This document shows positions 52,014 through 60,757 of a stretch of 64,000 bases of DNA, piece after piece. The stretch's first letter is position 1. Each line of letters begins with the position of its first letter. The notes beneath the pieces are model-generated. The model was given only the letters and a program-made list of their open reading frames with translations. It ran no database searches and was not told the DNA's origin. Both the position numbers and the translations under genes were made by a program. Source of the DNA: Paenibacillus sp. FSL K6-0276 (GTDB lineage Bacteria; Bacillota; Bacilli; Paenibacillales; Paenibacillaceae); NCBI RefSeq assembly GCF_037977235.1, contig NZ_CP150276.1, forward strand, positions 2,790,001 to 2,854,000. Reading direction: 5' to 3'.

Positions 52014-52946
52014 GTGACGTTGCAACAACTCCGCTACGCTATCGAAATTGCAAATAGTGGCTCCATGAATGAGGCGGCAAAGAAGCTCTTTGTCTCTCAA
52101 CCGAGCCTGTCCAATGCCATTAAAGAGTTAGAAAGTGAACTAGGGATTACGATCTTTGAGCGAACTAACCGTGGAATCAGTATTTCCGTTGAGGGGATGG
52201 AATTCCTAGGTTATGCTCGCCAAATCATTGAACAGACGGAGCTTATGGAGAATCGTTATACTGGGAAAAAGCGCAGTCCGATCTATTTTTCCATCTCCAC
52301 GCAACACTACGCCTTTGTGGTTGACGCCTTTGTTAATCTCATGAAGCAGAATGACGTCTCAGAATACAATTTTAGCTTGAGAGAGACGCAAACCTACGAG
52401 ATTATCGAAGATGTACGTACCTTGCGCAGTGATCTAGGAATTCTTTATATTAACGAGAGTAACTATAAGCATATGAATAAACTGTTTAGTGATGGCAATC
52501 TGAAATTCACACCACTTTTTAATACCGATCCACATCTTTATGTTCGAACCGGACATCCGCTTGCTCATAAGGAAGTCATTACACAGAATGATATTGTGCC
52601 GTTCCCTTATATCACGTTTGAACAGGGTGAGAACAATTCACTGCACTTCTCGGAGGAAATGTTAAGCTTTTCACAAATTGAGAAGAATATAAAGGTGAAT
52701 GACCGGGCGACACTGACCAATTTATTAATGGGTACGGATTGCTATACGGTGGGCACAGGGATTCTGGCGTCTGATCTAAATGGAGATGGACTGAAGACGA
52801 TCCCTTTTGAGAGTAATGAAGTATTTACAGTTGGATGGATAGCGCATAAAGATCGTAGACCGAGTGTAATGGCATCTATGTATATCGAGATCTTGAATGA
52901 CCTGGTTTCAGGTAGTTATTTTGATCTAAATCATTTTTTACTATAG
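52014..52946 (+). CDS. LysR family regulator, probably of methionine/sulphur metabolism
   Basis: A 310-residue LTTR: HTH QQLRYAIEIANSGSMNEAAKKLFVSQPSLSNAIKELE and a substrate-binding domain. It is 17 bases upstream of a MetE-like gene and on the same strand. LysR proteins of the CmbR/MtaR type control methionine and cysteine genes in Firmicutes, so autoregulated control of its neighbour is likely. GTG start, AGGGGGAATAGGA upstream. Confidence 0.85.
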   Translation: MTLQQLRYAIEIANSGSMNEAAKKLFVSQPSLSNAIKELESELGITIFERTNRGISISVEGMEFLGYARQIIEQTELMENRYTGKKRSPIYFSISTQHYAFVVDAFVNLMKQNDVSEYNFSLRETQTYEIIEDVRTLRSDLGILYINESNYKHMNKLFSDGNLKFTPLFNTDPHLYVRTGHPLAHKEVITQNDIVPFPYITFEQGENNSLHFSEEMLSFSQIEKNIKVNDRATLTNLLMGTDCYTVGTGILASDLNGDGLKTIPFESNEVFTVGWIAHKDRRPSVMASMYIEILNDLVSGSYFDLNHFLL

Positions 52947-52962
52947 CAGTAGGAGGATCGGT

Positions 52963-54072
52963 ATGATTAGACCCGTAATTGACACCCAGAGAAATGCTCC
53001 ACCTTTTCGCTACGATATCGTTGGCAGCTTCTTACGAACGGATGAGATTAAAGCGGCCCGCCTTCAATATGACAATGGTGAAATCACGGGCAGTCAGCTT
53101 CATGAAATAGAGAATATTGAAATCGCCAAATTACTGGAACAAGAAAAAGAAGTGGGTTTATTGGCGGTCACAGATGGGGAATTTCGTCGTTCCTGGTGGC
53201 ATCTCGATTTCTTTGTAGGGATTAAAGGGACAGAGAAAATTAACTTGAATCAAGGAAGAGTGGAAGCGGTTCAGCGCGCGGAATCTTTTCGAATTGTAGA
53301 CCGAATTGCCTTTGAAGATCATCCGATGATCAAGCAATTTATTGCTCTGAAGCAAATGGCTGGAGAACGAATTCCGAAAATGACAATACCTTCACCCGCT
53401 TTATTTCACTTTGTAGAGGAGTTTAACGGGAATGAAGTTTACCCGGATCAGGAAACTCTATTCCAAGATATTATTGCTGTTTACCGAACTGCAATCCAAG
53501 CGTTTTATGATGCGGGCTGCCGTTACCTCCAGTTAGACGATACAACTTGGGGAACGCTGTGTAGTGGTAGACATCGGGCGCATTTACGAAGCAGAGGAAA
53601 AGATCCAGATCAATTGGCTAAGGATTATGTCAGGCTGATTAACGAGAGCATTGCCAGTCGTCCGCAGGACATGACAATCGCGCTTCACGTATGCCGAGGT
53701 AATTTTCGCTCCACATGGTTCGCTGCTGGTGGTTATGAGCCTGTGGCCGAAGAGCTTTTTTCGAATACTAAAGTGGATGCTTTCTTCTTGGAGTATGATA
53801 ATGAGCGGGCGGGCGATTTTGAACCCTTACGTTTTATTAAAGATCAATTTGTGGTATTAGGACTAGTAACTACAAAACATGGTGGTCTTGAGAGCAAAGA
53901 ACAGCTTAAAGCGCGTATTGAAGAAGCGGCACAATATGTTGATATTGAGAAGCTTTGCTTAAGTCCTCAATGTGGGTTTGCTTCAACCGAGGAAGGGAAT
54001 ATCCTAACCGATGAAGAGCAGTGGGATAAAATACGTCTCGTAATTGAAACAGCCCAAGAGGTTTGGATATAA
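52963..54072 (+). CDS. cobalamin-independent methionine synthase-like protein (MetE C-terminal family, YxjG/YxjH-like)
   Basis: A 369-residue protein equal to the C-terminal catalytic half of MetE. Zn-binding motifs appear as IALHVCRGN (His and Cys) and CLSPQCGFAST (Cys near the end), plus FLEYDNERAGDF and YLQLDDTTWGTL. It starts FRYDIVGSFLRT. It may transfer a methyl group to homocysteine from a non-folate donor, since the folate-binding N-terminal half is absent. Coupled to the LysR gene; AGGAGG at the start. Confidence 0.87.
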   Translation: MIRPVIDTQRNAPPFRYDIVGSFLRTDEIKAARLQYDNGEITGSQLHEIENIEIAKLLEQEKEVGLLAVTDGEFRRSWWHLDFFVGIKGTEKINLNQGRVEAVQRAESFRIVDRIAFEDHPMIKQFIALKQMAGERIPKMTIPSPALFHFVEEFNGNEVYPDQETLFQDIIAVYRTAIQAFYDAGCRYLQLDDTTWGTLCSGRHRAHLRSRGKDPDQLAKDYVRLINESIASRPQDMTIALHVCRGNFRSTWFAAGGYEPVAEELFSNTKVDAFFLEYDNERAGDFEPLRFIKDQFVVLGLVTTKHGGLESKEQLKARIEEAAQYVDIEKLCLSPQCGFASTEEGNILTDEEQWDKIRLVIETAQEVWI

Positions 54073-54090
54073 ATAAAATAAGTTTTTAGA

Positions 54091-54120
54091 AGACTTCTGA
54101 CTGATTCAGGAGTCTTTTTA
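54091..54120 (+). terminator. rho-independent terminator
   Basis: Stem AGACTTCTGA / TCAGGAGTCT with a short loop and TTTTT. Confidence 0.82.
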
Positions 54121-54239
54121 TGAGTGTATTGTGACAGCTTAGAGGATTAACCTACCAGTGCACTTTACTAGAGCTATTGATCAAGGGTATAATAAGTAAC
54201 AATTGTTTTTAATTCATGTTGAAAGAGAGCGGGAACAAT

Positions 54240-54959
54240 ATGGGTCGTAAGTGGAATAATATTAAGGAAAAGAAAGCCTCCAAAGACGCCAACACAAGTC
54301 GCGTTTATGCAAAGTTTGGTGTTGAGATTTATGTAGCAGCCAAGAAAGGTGAACCCGATCCAGAAGCAAACCGGGCCTTGAAGGTTGTATTAGAACGTGC
54401 AAAAACTTACAATGTACCAAAAGCGATTATTGACCGCGCGATGGATAAAGCCAAAGGCAGCGGTGATGAGAATTATGAAGAGCTTCGTTACGAAGGATTT
54501 GGACCTAATGGTTCGATGATTATCGTCGATGCACTTACGAATAACGTTAATCGTACAGCGCCTTTGATCCGTTCTACATTCAGTAAGAATGGCGGGAATA
54601 TGGGTGTCAGCGGATCCGTAGCCTACATGTTTGACTCAACAGCTGTTATCGGTGTGGAAGGCAAAACTGCCGATGAAGTAATTGAGATGATGTTCGATAC
54701 AGAGCTTGATGTACGTGATGTGCTAGAAGAGGATGAAGCGGTTATCGTGTACGCTGAACCTGATCAGTTCCATGCCGTACAAGAAGTATTCAAGAATGCA
54801 GGAATCACTGAATTTACCGTTGCTGAACTTAACATGCTTCCACAGAACTATGTAACGCTTCCTGAAGATGCACAAGCCCAGTTCGAGAAACTGATTGATG
54901 CCTTAGAAGATTTAGAAGATGTTCAACAAGTGTATCATAACGTAGACTCTGAGGACTAA
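54240..54959 (+). CDS. YebC/PmpR family transcription/translation factor
   Basis: A 239-residue protein starting [20 protein letters not shown], with the [24 protein letters not shown] and [23 protein letters not shown] signatures. The family, long called transcriptional regulators, includes members recently shown to ease ribosome stalling at difficult sequences. ATG 54240 is the family start (GAGAGCGGGAAC upstream). Stands alone; the next operon is under its own riboswitch. Confidence 0.9.
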   Translation: MGRKWNNIKEKKASKDANTSRVYAKFGVEIYVAAKKGEPDPEANRALKVVLERAKTYNVPKAIIDRAMDKAKGSGDENYEELRYEGFGPNGSMIIVDALTNNVNRTAPLIRSTFSKNGGNMGVSGSVAYMFDSTAVIGVEGKTADEVIEMMFDTELDVRDVLEEDEAVIVYAEPDQFHAVQEVFKNAGITEFTVAELNMLPQNYVTLPEDAQAQFEKLIDALEDLEDVQQVYHNVDSED

Positions 54960-54970
54960 GAATAGCATAT

Positions 54971-55058
54971 AACAAGGCGATGGAGTTCGCCTCAACTGTC
55001 TCTTCAGACTAATGACTCCTACCAGTGTGAGCTTCACTGGTAGGAGTCTGTTTTGTTG
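54971..55058 (+). promoter_or_regulatory. fluoride riboswitch (crcB motif) with terminator expression platform
   Basis: The aptamer fits the crcB consensus: GGCGATGGAGTTCGCC (54976-54991), AACTGTC...GACT, then the invariant TAATGACTCCTACC (55010-55023). The last part doubles as the 5' arm of a perfect 14-bp terminator, GACTCCTACCAGTG (55014-55027) / CACTGGTAGGAGTC (55035-55048), followed by TGTTTTG. Fluoride-bound aptamer should hold GACTCCTAC and prevent the terminator, switching on the downstream CLC gene. Confidence 0.92.
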
Positions 55059-55096
55059 CCAGAGACTAATTTATACTGACTTTGGGAGCTGTCGTT

Positions 55097-56401
55097 ATGA
55101 ATCAATGGTCTGCACGATGGTATGGATTCGCTAAGAAAAAAAGTCATTTTGCACTTTGGAGTACGTTTATTAAATGGATTGTACTCGGAAGTGTGGTTGG
55201 TATCTTATCGGGAACTGCCTCTGCTTTCTTTCTAAAAAGCTTAGACTACGTAACAGATGTACGTTTAGAGCATCCATGGCTGCTTTACTTGCTGCCCCTT
55301 GCAGGAGTACTTGTTAGTTTCATATATAAGCGTTACGGGAAAAACAGCGCTAAAGGAAATAACCTTATTTTAGAACAAATTCAGGATGGCAGCGAGACCA
55401 TTCCTTTACGTATGGCACCCTTAGTATTGTTCGGGACACTGGTAACTCACTTGTTCGGCGGATCTGCCGGGCGTGAGGGGACAGCTGTACAAATGGGAGG
55501 AAGCCTCGCGGAGTGGTTTGGGAAATTAATCAAAATCAGCCCGCTGGATCGCAAAATACTGTTAATGTGCGGGATTAGTGGAGGCTTTGGCTCTATTTTC
55601 GGAACACCGCTGGCCGGAACCTTGTTTGGTCTAGAAGTGGTAACCATTGGACTCATTAGCCAACAGGCATTACTTCCTTGTTTTGTGGCTAGCTTTGTTG
55701 GTGATTTGGTCACCACTCGATTGTGGGGCGTTCATCATACTCACTATGTAGTGAATGAATTTCCCGCTTTAAGTCTATCCATTATTCTAAAAGTGGTATT
55801 GGCCTCTGTGATTTTTGGTCTTGTGAGTATGCTTTTCAGTGAACTGACTCATTTTCTAAAAAAAACCTTCACCGCCATGATTAGCAATCCAATGTTAAAA
55901 GGTTTAGTAGGTGGTTTAATTATCATTGCGTTAGTATTCGTTGTAGGATCCCGCGACTACCTAGGTCTCGGAATTCCTTTAATCAAGGATTCTTTTGAGG
56001 GGGATGTCTCGCCGTTCGCTTTTTTATGGAAGCTGATCTTTACCGCCTTTACCTTAGGAACAGGATTTCAGGGTGGTGAAGTTACTCCGTTGTTTGCGAT
56101 TGGAGCCACATTAGGTAATGTTTTGGCTGGAATATTACATGTGTATGGACCATTTTTGGCTGCGCTCGGTTTTATTGCTGTCTTCTGCGGAGCTACAAGC
56201 ACGCCTATCGCTTGCTTTTTAATGGGGATCGAGCTGTTCGGTTCCGAGGGTGCTATATACATGTTCATCGCTTGTGTGGTGAGTTATTTGTTCTCAGGAC
56301 ATTCGAGTATTTATACTTCACAGCTTATTGGTGTATCGAAGAGCCAGTTCATTTCTATCCCTCAAGGGACCAGGATAAGTAGTGTTAAAAAAAGAAAATA
56401 A
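55097..56401 (+). CDS. CLC-family chloride/fluoride channel or antiporter (CLC-F-like)
   Basis: A 434-residue membrane protein with the CLC fold. The GREGT motif replaces the usual GREGP (FGGSAGREGTAVQMGGSLAEW), FGSIFGTPLAGTLFGLEVV is the next pore segment, and GTGFQGGEVTPLFAIGATLGN carries the GxxxTP loop. CLC-F exporters are the branch found behind fluoride riboswitches, and the riboswitch directly upstream makes fluoride efflux the most likely job. ATG 55097 is used. Protein-level specificity is inferred from context. Confidence 0.88.
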   Translation: MNQWSARWYGFAKKKSHFALWSTFIKWIVLGSVVGILSGTASAFFLKSLDYVTDVRLEHPWLLYLLPLAGVLVSFIYKRYGKNSAKGNNLILEQIQDGSETIPLRMAPLVLFGTLVTHLFGGSAGREGTAVQMGGSLAEWFGKLIKISPLDRKILLMCGISGGFGSIFGTPLAGTLFGLEVVTIGLISQQALLPCFVASFVGDLVTTRLWGVHHTHYVVNEFPALSLSIILKVVLASVIFGLVSMLFSELTHFLKKTFTAMISNPMLKGLVGGLIIIALVFVVGSRDYLGLGIPLIKDSFEGDVSPFAFLWKLIFTAFTLGTGFQGGEVTPLFAIGATLGNVLAGILHVYGPFLAALGFIAVFCGATSTPIACFLMGIELFGSEGAIYMFIACVVSYLFSGHSSIYTSQLIGVSKSQFISIPQGTRISSVKKRK

Positions 56402-56522
56402 GGTAATAGGATATTTAAATATATTATCATCTGACAGAGGATGGTTAGTTCGTGATATGAGCTGACCTCCTCTTTTTTTGTCTGAATAAACAAACCCTCC
56501 AATATTACACCAGCCTTTACTT

Positions 56523-56556
56523 CATTTGATATAGTGTAAACCTAATATCTGAAATG
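56523..56556 (+). promoter_or_regulatory. dyad in the promoter of the ABC/MerR operon
   Basis: CATTTGATAT (56523-56532) / ATATCTGAAATG (56545-56556) around a spacer, overlapping a possible -35 TTACTT (56517) and -10 TAATAT (56543) about 20 bases apart. Such a long spacer and dyad fit control by the MerR-type protein encoded at the operon's end. Confidence 0.5.
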
Positions 56557-56566
56557 AGGTGGGGAT

Positions 56567-57283
56567 ATGGTTTTATCCGTAAGTAATCTCTCTGTACGAT
56601 ATGGAGAAAAAATGGCTGTCCAGGATTTAAGCTTTCATTTAAGTGAAGGAGAGGTAATTGGTTTACTAGGTGCAAATGGTGCAGGGAAATCTTCGAGTAT
56701 CGCTGCAATTCTAGGTATCGAAAAAAGCGAATTCCAAGAACTCGTCTTACTTGGGAAATCGCCAATAACTGAACGAAAGGAAGTGTTTCAAAAAGTTGGT
56801 GTGCAATTCCAAGATACGAATTTTCAAGATCGCTTAACCATTGAAGAAGCATGTATCCAATGGCGTGCTTTATACAAAAACCCACACACTATCGACCCTT
56901 TACTCCATATCTTTGGATTGCATGATAAGAAAAAACAGTCAGTAAAGTCGCTATCTGGTGGTGAAGGGCAGCGTTTAGCTGTTTTGTTGGCCCTTTTGCC
57001 CAATCCTCAGCTTGTCTTCTTAGATGAATTAACAACGGGGCTTGATACTAAAGCGCGTAAGATGCTGTGGAAACAGCTTTTAACTATGAAAGAAAAGGGA
57101 CTATCGATTGTACTCACCTCTCATTATATGGACGAAGTAGAAGCTCTCTGCGATCATTTAATCATTTTAAGAGAAGGGAAAACAGTCGCGTCTGGTTCTA
57201 TTCAAGAAATTATTACGCTTAGTGGACAAGCAACGTTAGAGGATGCTTATTTATATTTTGCAGGTGAGGAGGAATGGGAATGA
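56567..57283 (+). CDS. ABC transporter ATP-binding protein (DrrA/CcmA-like)
   Basis: A 238-residue ATPase: Walker A GANGAGKSS, signature LSGGEGQRLAV, Walker B LVFLDELTTGLD, H-loop TSHYMDE. Gly-Glu-Gly in the signature is slightly unusual (LSGGEGQR rather than LSGGQQQR). Overlaps the permease gene by ATGA. Together they form an ABC-2 type drug or lipid exporter. Confidence 0.9.
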   Translation: MVLSVSNLSVRYGEKMAVQDLSFHLSEGEVIGLLGANGAGKSSSIAAILGIEKSEFQELVLLGKSPITERKEVFQKVGVQFQDTNFQDRLTIEEACIQWRALYKNPHTIDPLLHIFGLHDKKKQSVKSLSGGEGQRLAVLLALLPNPQLVFLDELTTGLDTKARKMLWKQLLTMKEKGLSIVLTSHYMDEVEALCDHLIILREGKTVASGSIQEIITLSGQATLEDAYLYFAGEEEWE

Positions 57284-58017
57284 AATTATTTTGGACACTA
57301 CTAAAGATAGAGGGCAAGCTTGTTTGGAAAGGCATGGATATTCTTATATTCGGGATCATACTCCCGATTATATTGGCGACTCTTTTTGGATATGTCATGA
57401 GTAAAGATGTGTCAGCCAGCGGAGCATCCATGTTTGAAATCTCCTACCCTGCTGTCATATGTATAGGGATACTTGCGACAGGCGTGATGGGTGTACCCCT
57501 TACCATTGCTGACTATCGGCACCGAGGGATTTTAAAAAGATTCCAAGTAACCCCCGTATCCCCTTTACACATACTATTTGCACAAGTTGTTATTCAATTA
57601 TCCTCAGCGCTTGTTTCATTTATTGGCGTAACTGCTGTATATACTTTATTATTTGATTATAAAATGAGCGGTTCATGGGGAGTCTTTCTGCTCACTTATG
57701 CATTTGTTGTGTGTGCGATGTACAGTATTGGGATATTTATCGGCAGTGTCGTGCCTGATCAAAAGTCTGCAAATTTATGGAGTTCAGTTGCCTACTTCAC
57801 AATGCTTCTATTCTCGGGCGCAACGATTCCATATGAAATTATGCCGCGATTTTTTCAATGGGTAATGGATATTTTACCCCTCTCACATGGCATTCATTTA
57901 CTAAAGCAAGTTTCGATTGGAGAGTCTATTCAGCACTTATTCCTTAGCATTATAATTCTTGGTTTATGTATATTGATTGGTTTAGGTGGCGCCATCAAAT
58001 TCTTTAAATGGAAGTGA
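57280..58017 (+). CDS. ABC-2 type transporter permease
   Basis: A 245-residue permease with six helices and the ABC-2 fold: LTIADYRHRGILKRFQVTPVSPLHIL before helix 3 and ATIPYEIMPRFFQWVMDILPLSHGIHLLKQ after helix 5. ATG 57280 is preferred because GAGGAGG ends 8 bases before it. It partners the upstream ATPase. Confidence 0.88.
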   Translation: MKLFWTLLKIEGKLVWKGMDILIFGIILPIILATLFGYVMSKDVSASGASMFEISYPAVICIGILATGVMGVPLTIADYRHRGILKRFQVTPVSPLHILFAQVVIQLSSALVSFIGVTAVYTLLFDYKMSGSWGVFLLTYAFVVCAMYSIGIFIGSVVPDQKSANLWSSVAYFTMLLFSGATIPYEIMPRFFQWVMDILPLSHGIHLLKQVSIGESIQHLFLSIIILGLCILIGLGGAIKFFKWK

Positions 58018-58030
58018 AGGAGGCGTACGG

Positions 58031-58762
58031 ATGTATAGCACCAAAGAAATAGCGAGTCTTGTTAACGTACATCCGAATACCGTTCGCATTTATGAGGAGT
58101 GGAAGTATATTTCTCCAGTTCCTCGTGCAGACAATGGATATCGAGTGTTTTCAGATCTCCACTTATTTCAGCTTCAAATAGCAAGAACCGCATTTCATTG
58201 TGAGATTATTCAAGGTCATAGTCGAGCAAAAGCACGTGCCGTTGTTGAAGCTAGTGGTAAAAGAGATTTCAAGCTGGCATTTAAACTTGCTCATGACTAT
58301 TTGGCTCATCTTGAACAAGAATATCAATTAGCTTTAGAAGCGATTCAATTGGTTGAACAATGGCTCAGTGGCAAGGGGTCATTGTCTTATCAGACCTATA
58401 CTCGGAGTGAAATCACTCAGTTATTGAAATTAACACCTGAAATCCTAAGGAACTGGGAAAGAAATGGTTTATTAATGGTTCCTAGACTACCGAATGGTTA
58501 TCGCATTTATACAGAAAAAGAATTAAATAGAATGAAGATTATTCGTACATTGCGATCAGCACACTATTCAATGAATGCTATTCTTCGACTAATAAATACA
58601 GCAGAACAATCAAAGGAACTAAGCATCAAAGAAATACTAGATACGCCTGGAGAGTTCGAAGATATTGTCACAGTAACGGATCGTTTAATCTATTCTCTAG
58701 AAGAAGCGATACAAAAAGCAAAAGAAGTTATACAACTGTTGGAGTCTAAAAATAAAGAATGA
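58031..58762 (+). CDS. MerR-type regulator with two HTH domains
   Basis: A 243-residue protein with two MerR-like winged HTH units: residues 1-70 (STKEIASLVNVHPNTVRIYEEW, NGYRVFSDLHLFQLQIART) and about 118-190 (TRSEITQLLKLTPEILRNWERNG, NGYRIYTEKELNRMKIIRTL). Ordinary MerR proteins have one and dimerise; here one chain carries both. It is the last gene of the ABC operon, 13 bases after the permease, with GGAGGCGTACGG before ATG 58031. Expected to control the operon; ligand site unclear, as there is no long C-terminal sensor. Confidence 0.85.
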   Translation: MYSTKEIASLVNVHPNTVRIYEEWKYISPVPRADNGYRVFSDLHLFQLQIARTAFHCEIIQGHSRAKARAVVEASGKRDFKLAFKLAHDYLAHLEQEYQLALEAIQLVEQWLSGKGSLSYQTYTRSEITQLLKLTPEILRNWERNGLLMVPRLPNGYRIYTEKELNRMKIIRTLRSAHYSMNAILRLINTAEQSKELSIKEILDTPGEFEDIVTVTDRLIYSLEEAIQKAKEVIQLLESKNKE

Positions 58763-58776
58763 TTTCCCGCTCTAAG

Positions 58777-58810
58777 TTGACAAGTAACGGTATGCGTTTT
58801 AAACTGTTAC
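58777..58810 (+). promoter_or_regulatory. sigma-A promoter with operator-like dyad
   Basis: -35 TTGACA (58777-58782), 17-base spacer, -10 TAAACT (58800-58805). Dyad GTAACGGT (58784-58791) / ACTGTTAC (58803-58810) spans the spacer and -10, a site where a repressor or MerR-type activator could bind. Starts a transcript toward the ABC-F gene. Confidence 0.6.
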
Positions 58811-58830
58811 CAAACGAAGGGATGGTTTAA

Positions 58831-58917
58831 CATGATTCATGTAGAAACTGTAAAGTTATATACCAGAGGCTGCTCCGAACAAACGGATACAAACGATGAA
58901 ACGTTGTCCGGAGCTTA
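58831..58917 (+). CDS. possible 28-aa ORF upstream of ABC-F gene
   Basis: ATG 58831 with GAAGGGATGG, encoding a protein with TRGCSEQTDTNDETLSGA at its end. It follows the promoter at 58777. Either a leader ORF or the remaining N-terminus of a lost gene. Its second half overlaps an inverted repeat GCTCCG...CGGAGC (58871-58915). Confidence 0.3.
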
Positions 58918-58941
58918 ATCAAAAGCGTATTGCTTTTATAT

Positions 58942-59014
58942 CATCGATAGATAGCAAATCCGATTTAGCGTGAAATGTCATGCTTATTTGGTTATGCTAT
59001 CTTTCGATGTTAAT
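58942..59014 (+). ncRNA. predicted structured RNA region upstream of ABC-F gene
   Basis: A long imperfect stem: ATCGATAGATAGCA (near 58943) pairs with TGCTATCTTTCGAT (ends about 59009), enclosing an AGCGTG / CATGCT stem. No ORF. Function unknown; followed by the terminator at 59022-59054. Confidence 0.4.
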
Positions 59015-59021
59015 GATTAAG

Positions 59022-59054
59022 AGGCTGTAGACAATTTTCGTCTACAGCCTTTTG
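59022..59054 (+). terminator. rho-independent terminator
   Basis: Perfect stem AGGCTGTAGAC / GTCTACAGCCT, 7-base loop, TTTTG. Ends the short transcript begun at 58777 unless overridden. Confidence 0.85.
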
Positions 59055-59118
59055 TGTTATAGTGCTCAGTTTCTACACTGACATTTATATGTTCGTACCG
59101 TTCATTCGTGTACTGACA

Positions 59119-59163
59119 AGCAGAAGGCTTGCACCTAAGGGGGCAGTGTCTTCTGCTTTTTTT
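59119..59163 (+). terminator. attenuator-like terminator before ABC-F gene
   Basis: Stem AGCAGAAG (59119-59126) / CTTCTGCT (59150-59157) followed by seven T, ending 36 bases before the ABC-F start codon. A terminator this close upstream of a gene usually acts as an attenuator. A possible overlapping leader frame starts at ATG 59089 (MFVPFIRVLTSRR) but has no ribosome binding site. Confidence 0.6.
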
Positions 59164-59199
59164 GCGTTCTTAATTAATTTCAGAAAAGAGGAATAGGAA

Positions 59200-60753
59200 A
59201 TGAGTTTACTTGAGGTTTCTAATTTATCACATGCCTTTGGAGATAAGGTTCTATACAAGAATGTGTCTATGGAATTGTACAAGGGTGAGCATGTAGGCGT
59301 GGTTGGACAGAACGGAACGGGGAAGAGCACGTTAATTAGCATCTTGACGGGCGAAGTGATTCCAGATGATGGAATGATAAAGTGGCAGCCCAATATTACA
59401 ATCGGTCATCTCGATCAGTATGCTGCCATGGATGGAAACAGTACGGTTCATAATTATTTAAGACAGGCTTTCTCAGAATTATATGAACTAGAACGAAAAA
59501 TGAATGAGCTTTATGAGGAATGCGCTGTAACTGGCAATGAGATGTTATTGCAAAAGGCAGCAGACTACCAGGAACGATTAGAAGCGCTAGACTATTATTC
59601 GATGGAGAGCAACATTAGTAAAATGGTTACGGGTCTAGGGATTAATGCGATTGGAATCGATCGTCCCATCGAGCAGTTAAGTGGGGGGCAGCGGACTAAA
59701 GTCATTCTAGCCAAGCTTTTACTTGAACAACCTGATGTGCTATTACTCGACGAACCAACCAATTATCTGGATACGGAACATGTTAACTGGCTCGCTGAGT
59801 ATCTGATTGCATTCGATCAAGCGTTCATTGTCGTATCTCACAACTATGCCTTTCTCGATAAAATATCCAATAGTATTTACGATATTGAGGGGGAAACGAT
59901 TAAAAAATACCATGGGAAATATTCAGATTTTGTGAAGCAGAAGGAACATTTACGAGAGAGTCATATCCGGCAATATCATGCACAGCAGAAAAAAATTGAA
60001 ACTACAGAGCAATTCATTCGAAAAAACGGTGCAGGTGTCAATTCAAAAATTGCCCGTGGTCGCCAGAAACAGCTGGATAGGATGGAACGAATCGCTGCTC
60101 CGACATTTGTCTCCAAAGCGTCTATTTGCTTTAAGGAGCTTTCGTGCACTTCACAAGTAGCGCTTAAAGTGGATCACTTAGTGGTTGGTTATGATAAACC
60201 TTTGTTGCCTAAATTGAAGTTCTCCATCCGTGGCGGACAAAAGCTGGTGATTACGGGGTTCAATGGAATAGGGAAATCAACATTTCTTAAAACATTGGTT
60301 GGAGAAATCCAAGCGATTACCGGTAGGTTTCAGTTCGCAGAACAAGTCAAAGTCGGTTACTTCGAGCAAGATTTAACTTGGGAAGATGATACGATGACAC
60401 CTATTCAGGTGATTTCAGCTTATGATCCCAAACTGACGGTAAAGGAAATACGTCGCCATCTAGCGCAGTGTATGATTAAAGATACCCTTGTAACACAGTC
60501 TATTCGTACACTCAGCGGCGGTGAACAGTCTAAAGTTAAGTTGTGCCTTTTACTGCTCTCAGAATACAACTTCCTAATCATGGATGAGCCGACCAATCAC
60601 TTAGATGCTGAAACGAAAGACGCTTTACAAAAAGCATTAATCCAATTTAGTGGTTCTGTGATTCTTATTTCTCATGAAGAACAGTTTTACCAGGGATGGG
60701 TCGATCGTGTGCTTAACATAGGAGATGAAACCAGAAATAAAGGAGTTAAATGA
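59200..60753 (+). CDS. ABC-F family ATPase (ribosome-associated, possible antibiotic protection)
   Basis: A 517-residue soluble twin ATPase with no membrane segments. Site 1: GQNGTGKST, LSGGQRTKV, LLLDEPTNYLD. Site 2: GFNGIGKST, LSGGEQSKV, LIMDEPTNHLD. The inter-domain linker (about 245-300) is long and charged. ABC-F proteins bind the ribosomal E site and either rescue translation or dislodge antibiotics. The attenuator-like leader favours an inducible resistance (ARE) role. GAGGAATAGG before ATG 59200. Followed at once by a broken MFS efflux gene. Confidence 0.88.
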   Translation: MSLLEVSNLSHAFGDKVLYKNVSMELYKGEHVGVVGQNGTGKSTLISILTGEVIPDDGMIKWQPNITIGHLDQYAAMDGNSTVHNYLRQAFSELYELERKMNELYEECAVTGNEMLLQKAADYQERLEALDYYSMESNISKMVTGLGINAIGIDRPIEQLSGGQRTKVILAKLLLEQPDVLLLDEPTNYLDTEHVNWLAEYLIAFDQAFIVVSHNYAFLDKISNSIYDIEGETIKKYHGKYSDFVKQKEHLRESHIRQYHAQQKKIETTEQFIRKNGAGVNSKIARGRQKQLDRMERIAAPTFVSKASICFKELSCTSQVALKVDHLVVGYDKPLLPKLKFSIRGGQKLVITGFNGIGKSTFLKTLVGEIQAITGRFQFAEQVKVGYFEQDLTWEDDTMTPIQVISAYDPKLTVKEIRRHLAQCMIKDTLVTQSIRTLSGGEQSKVKLCLLLLSEYNFLIMDEPTNHLDAETKDALQKALIQFSGSVILISHEEQFYQGWVDRVLNIGDETRNKGVK

Positions 60754-60757
60754 GCTA

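Noticed and set aside
59089..59196. A 35-codon leader ORF overlapping the ABC-F attenuator
   Set aside because: It reads through the terminator and has no ribosome binding site; kept only as a mention in the terminator entry.
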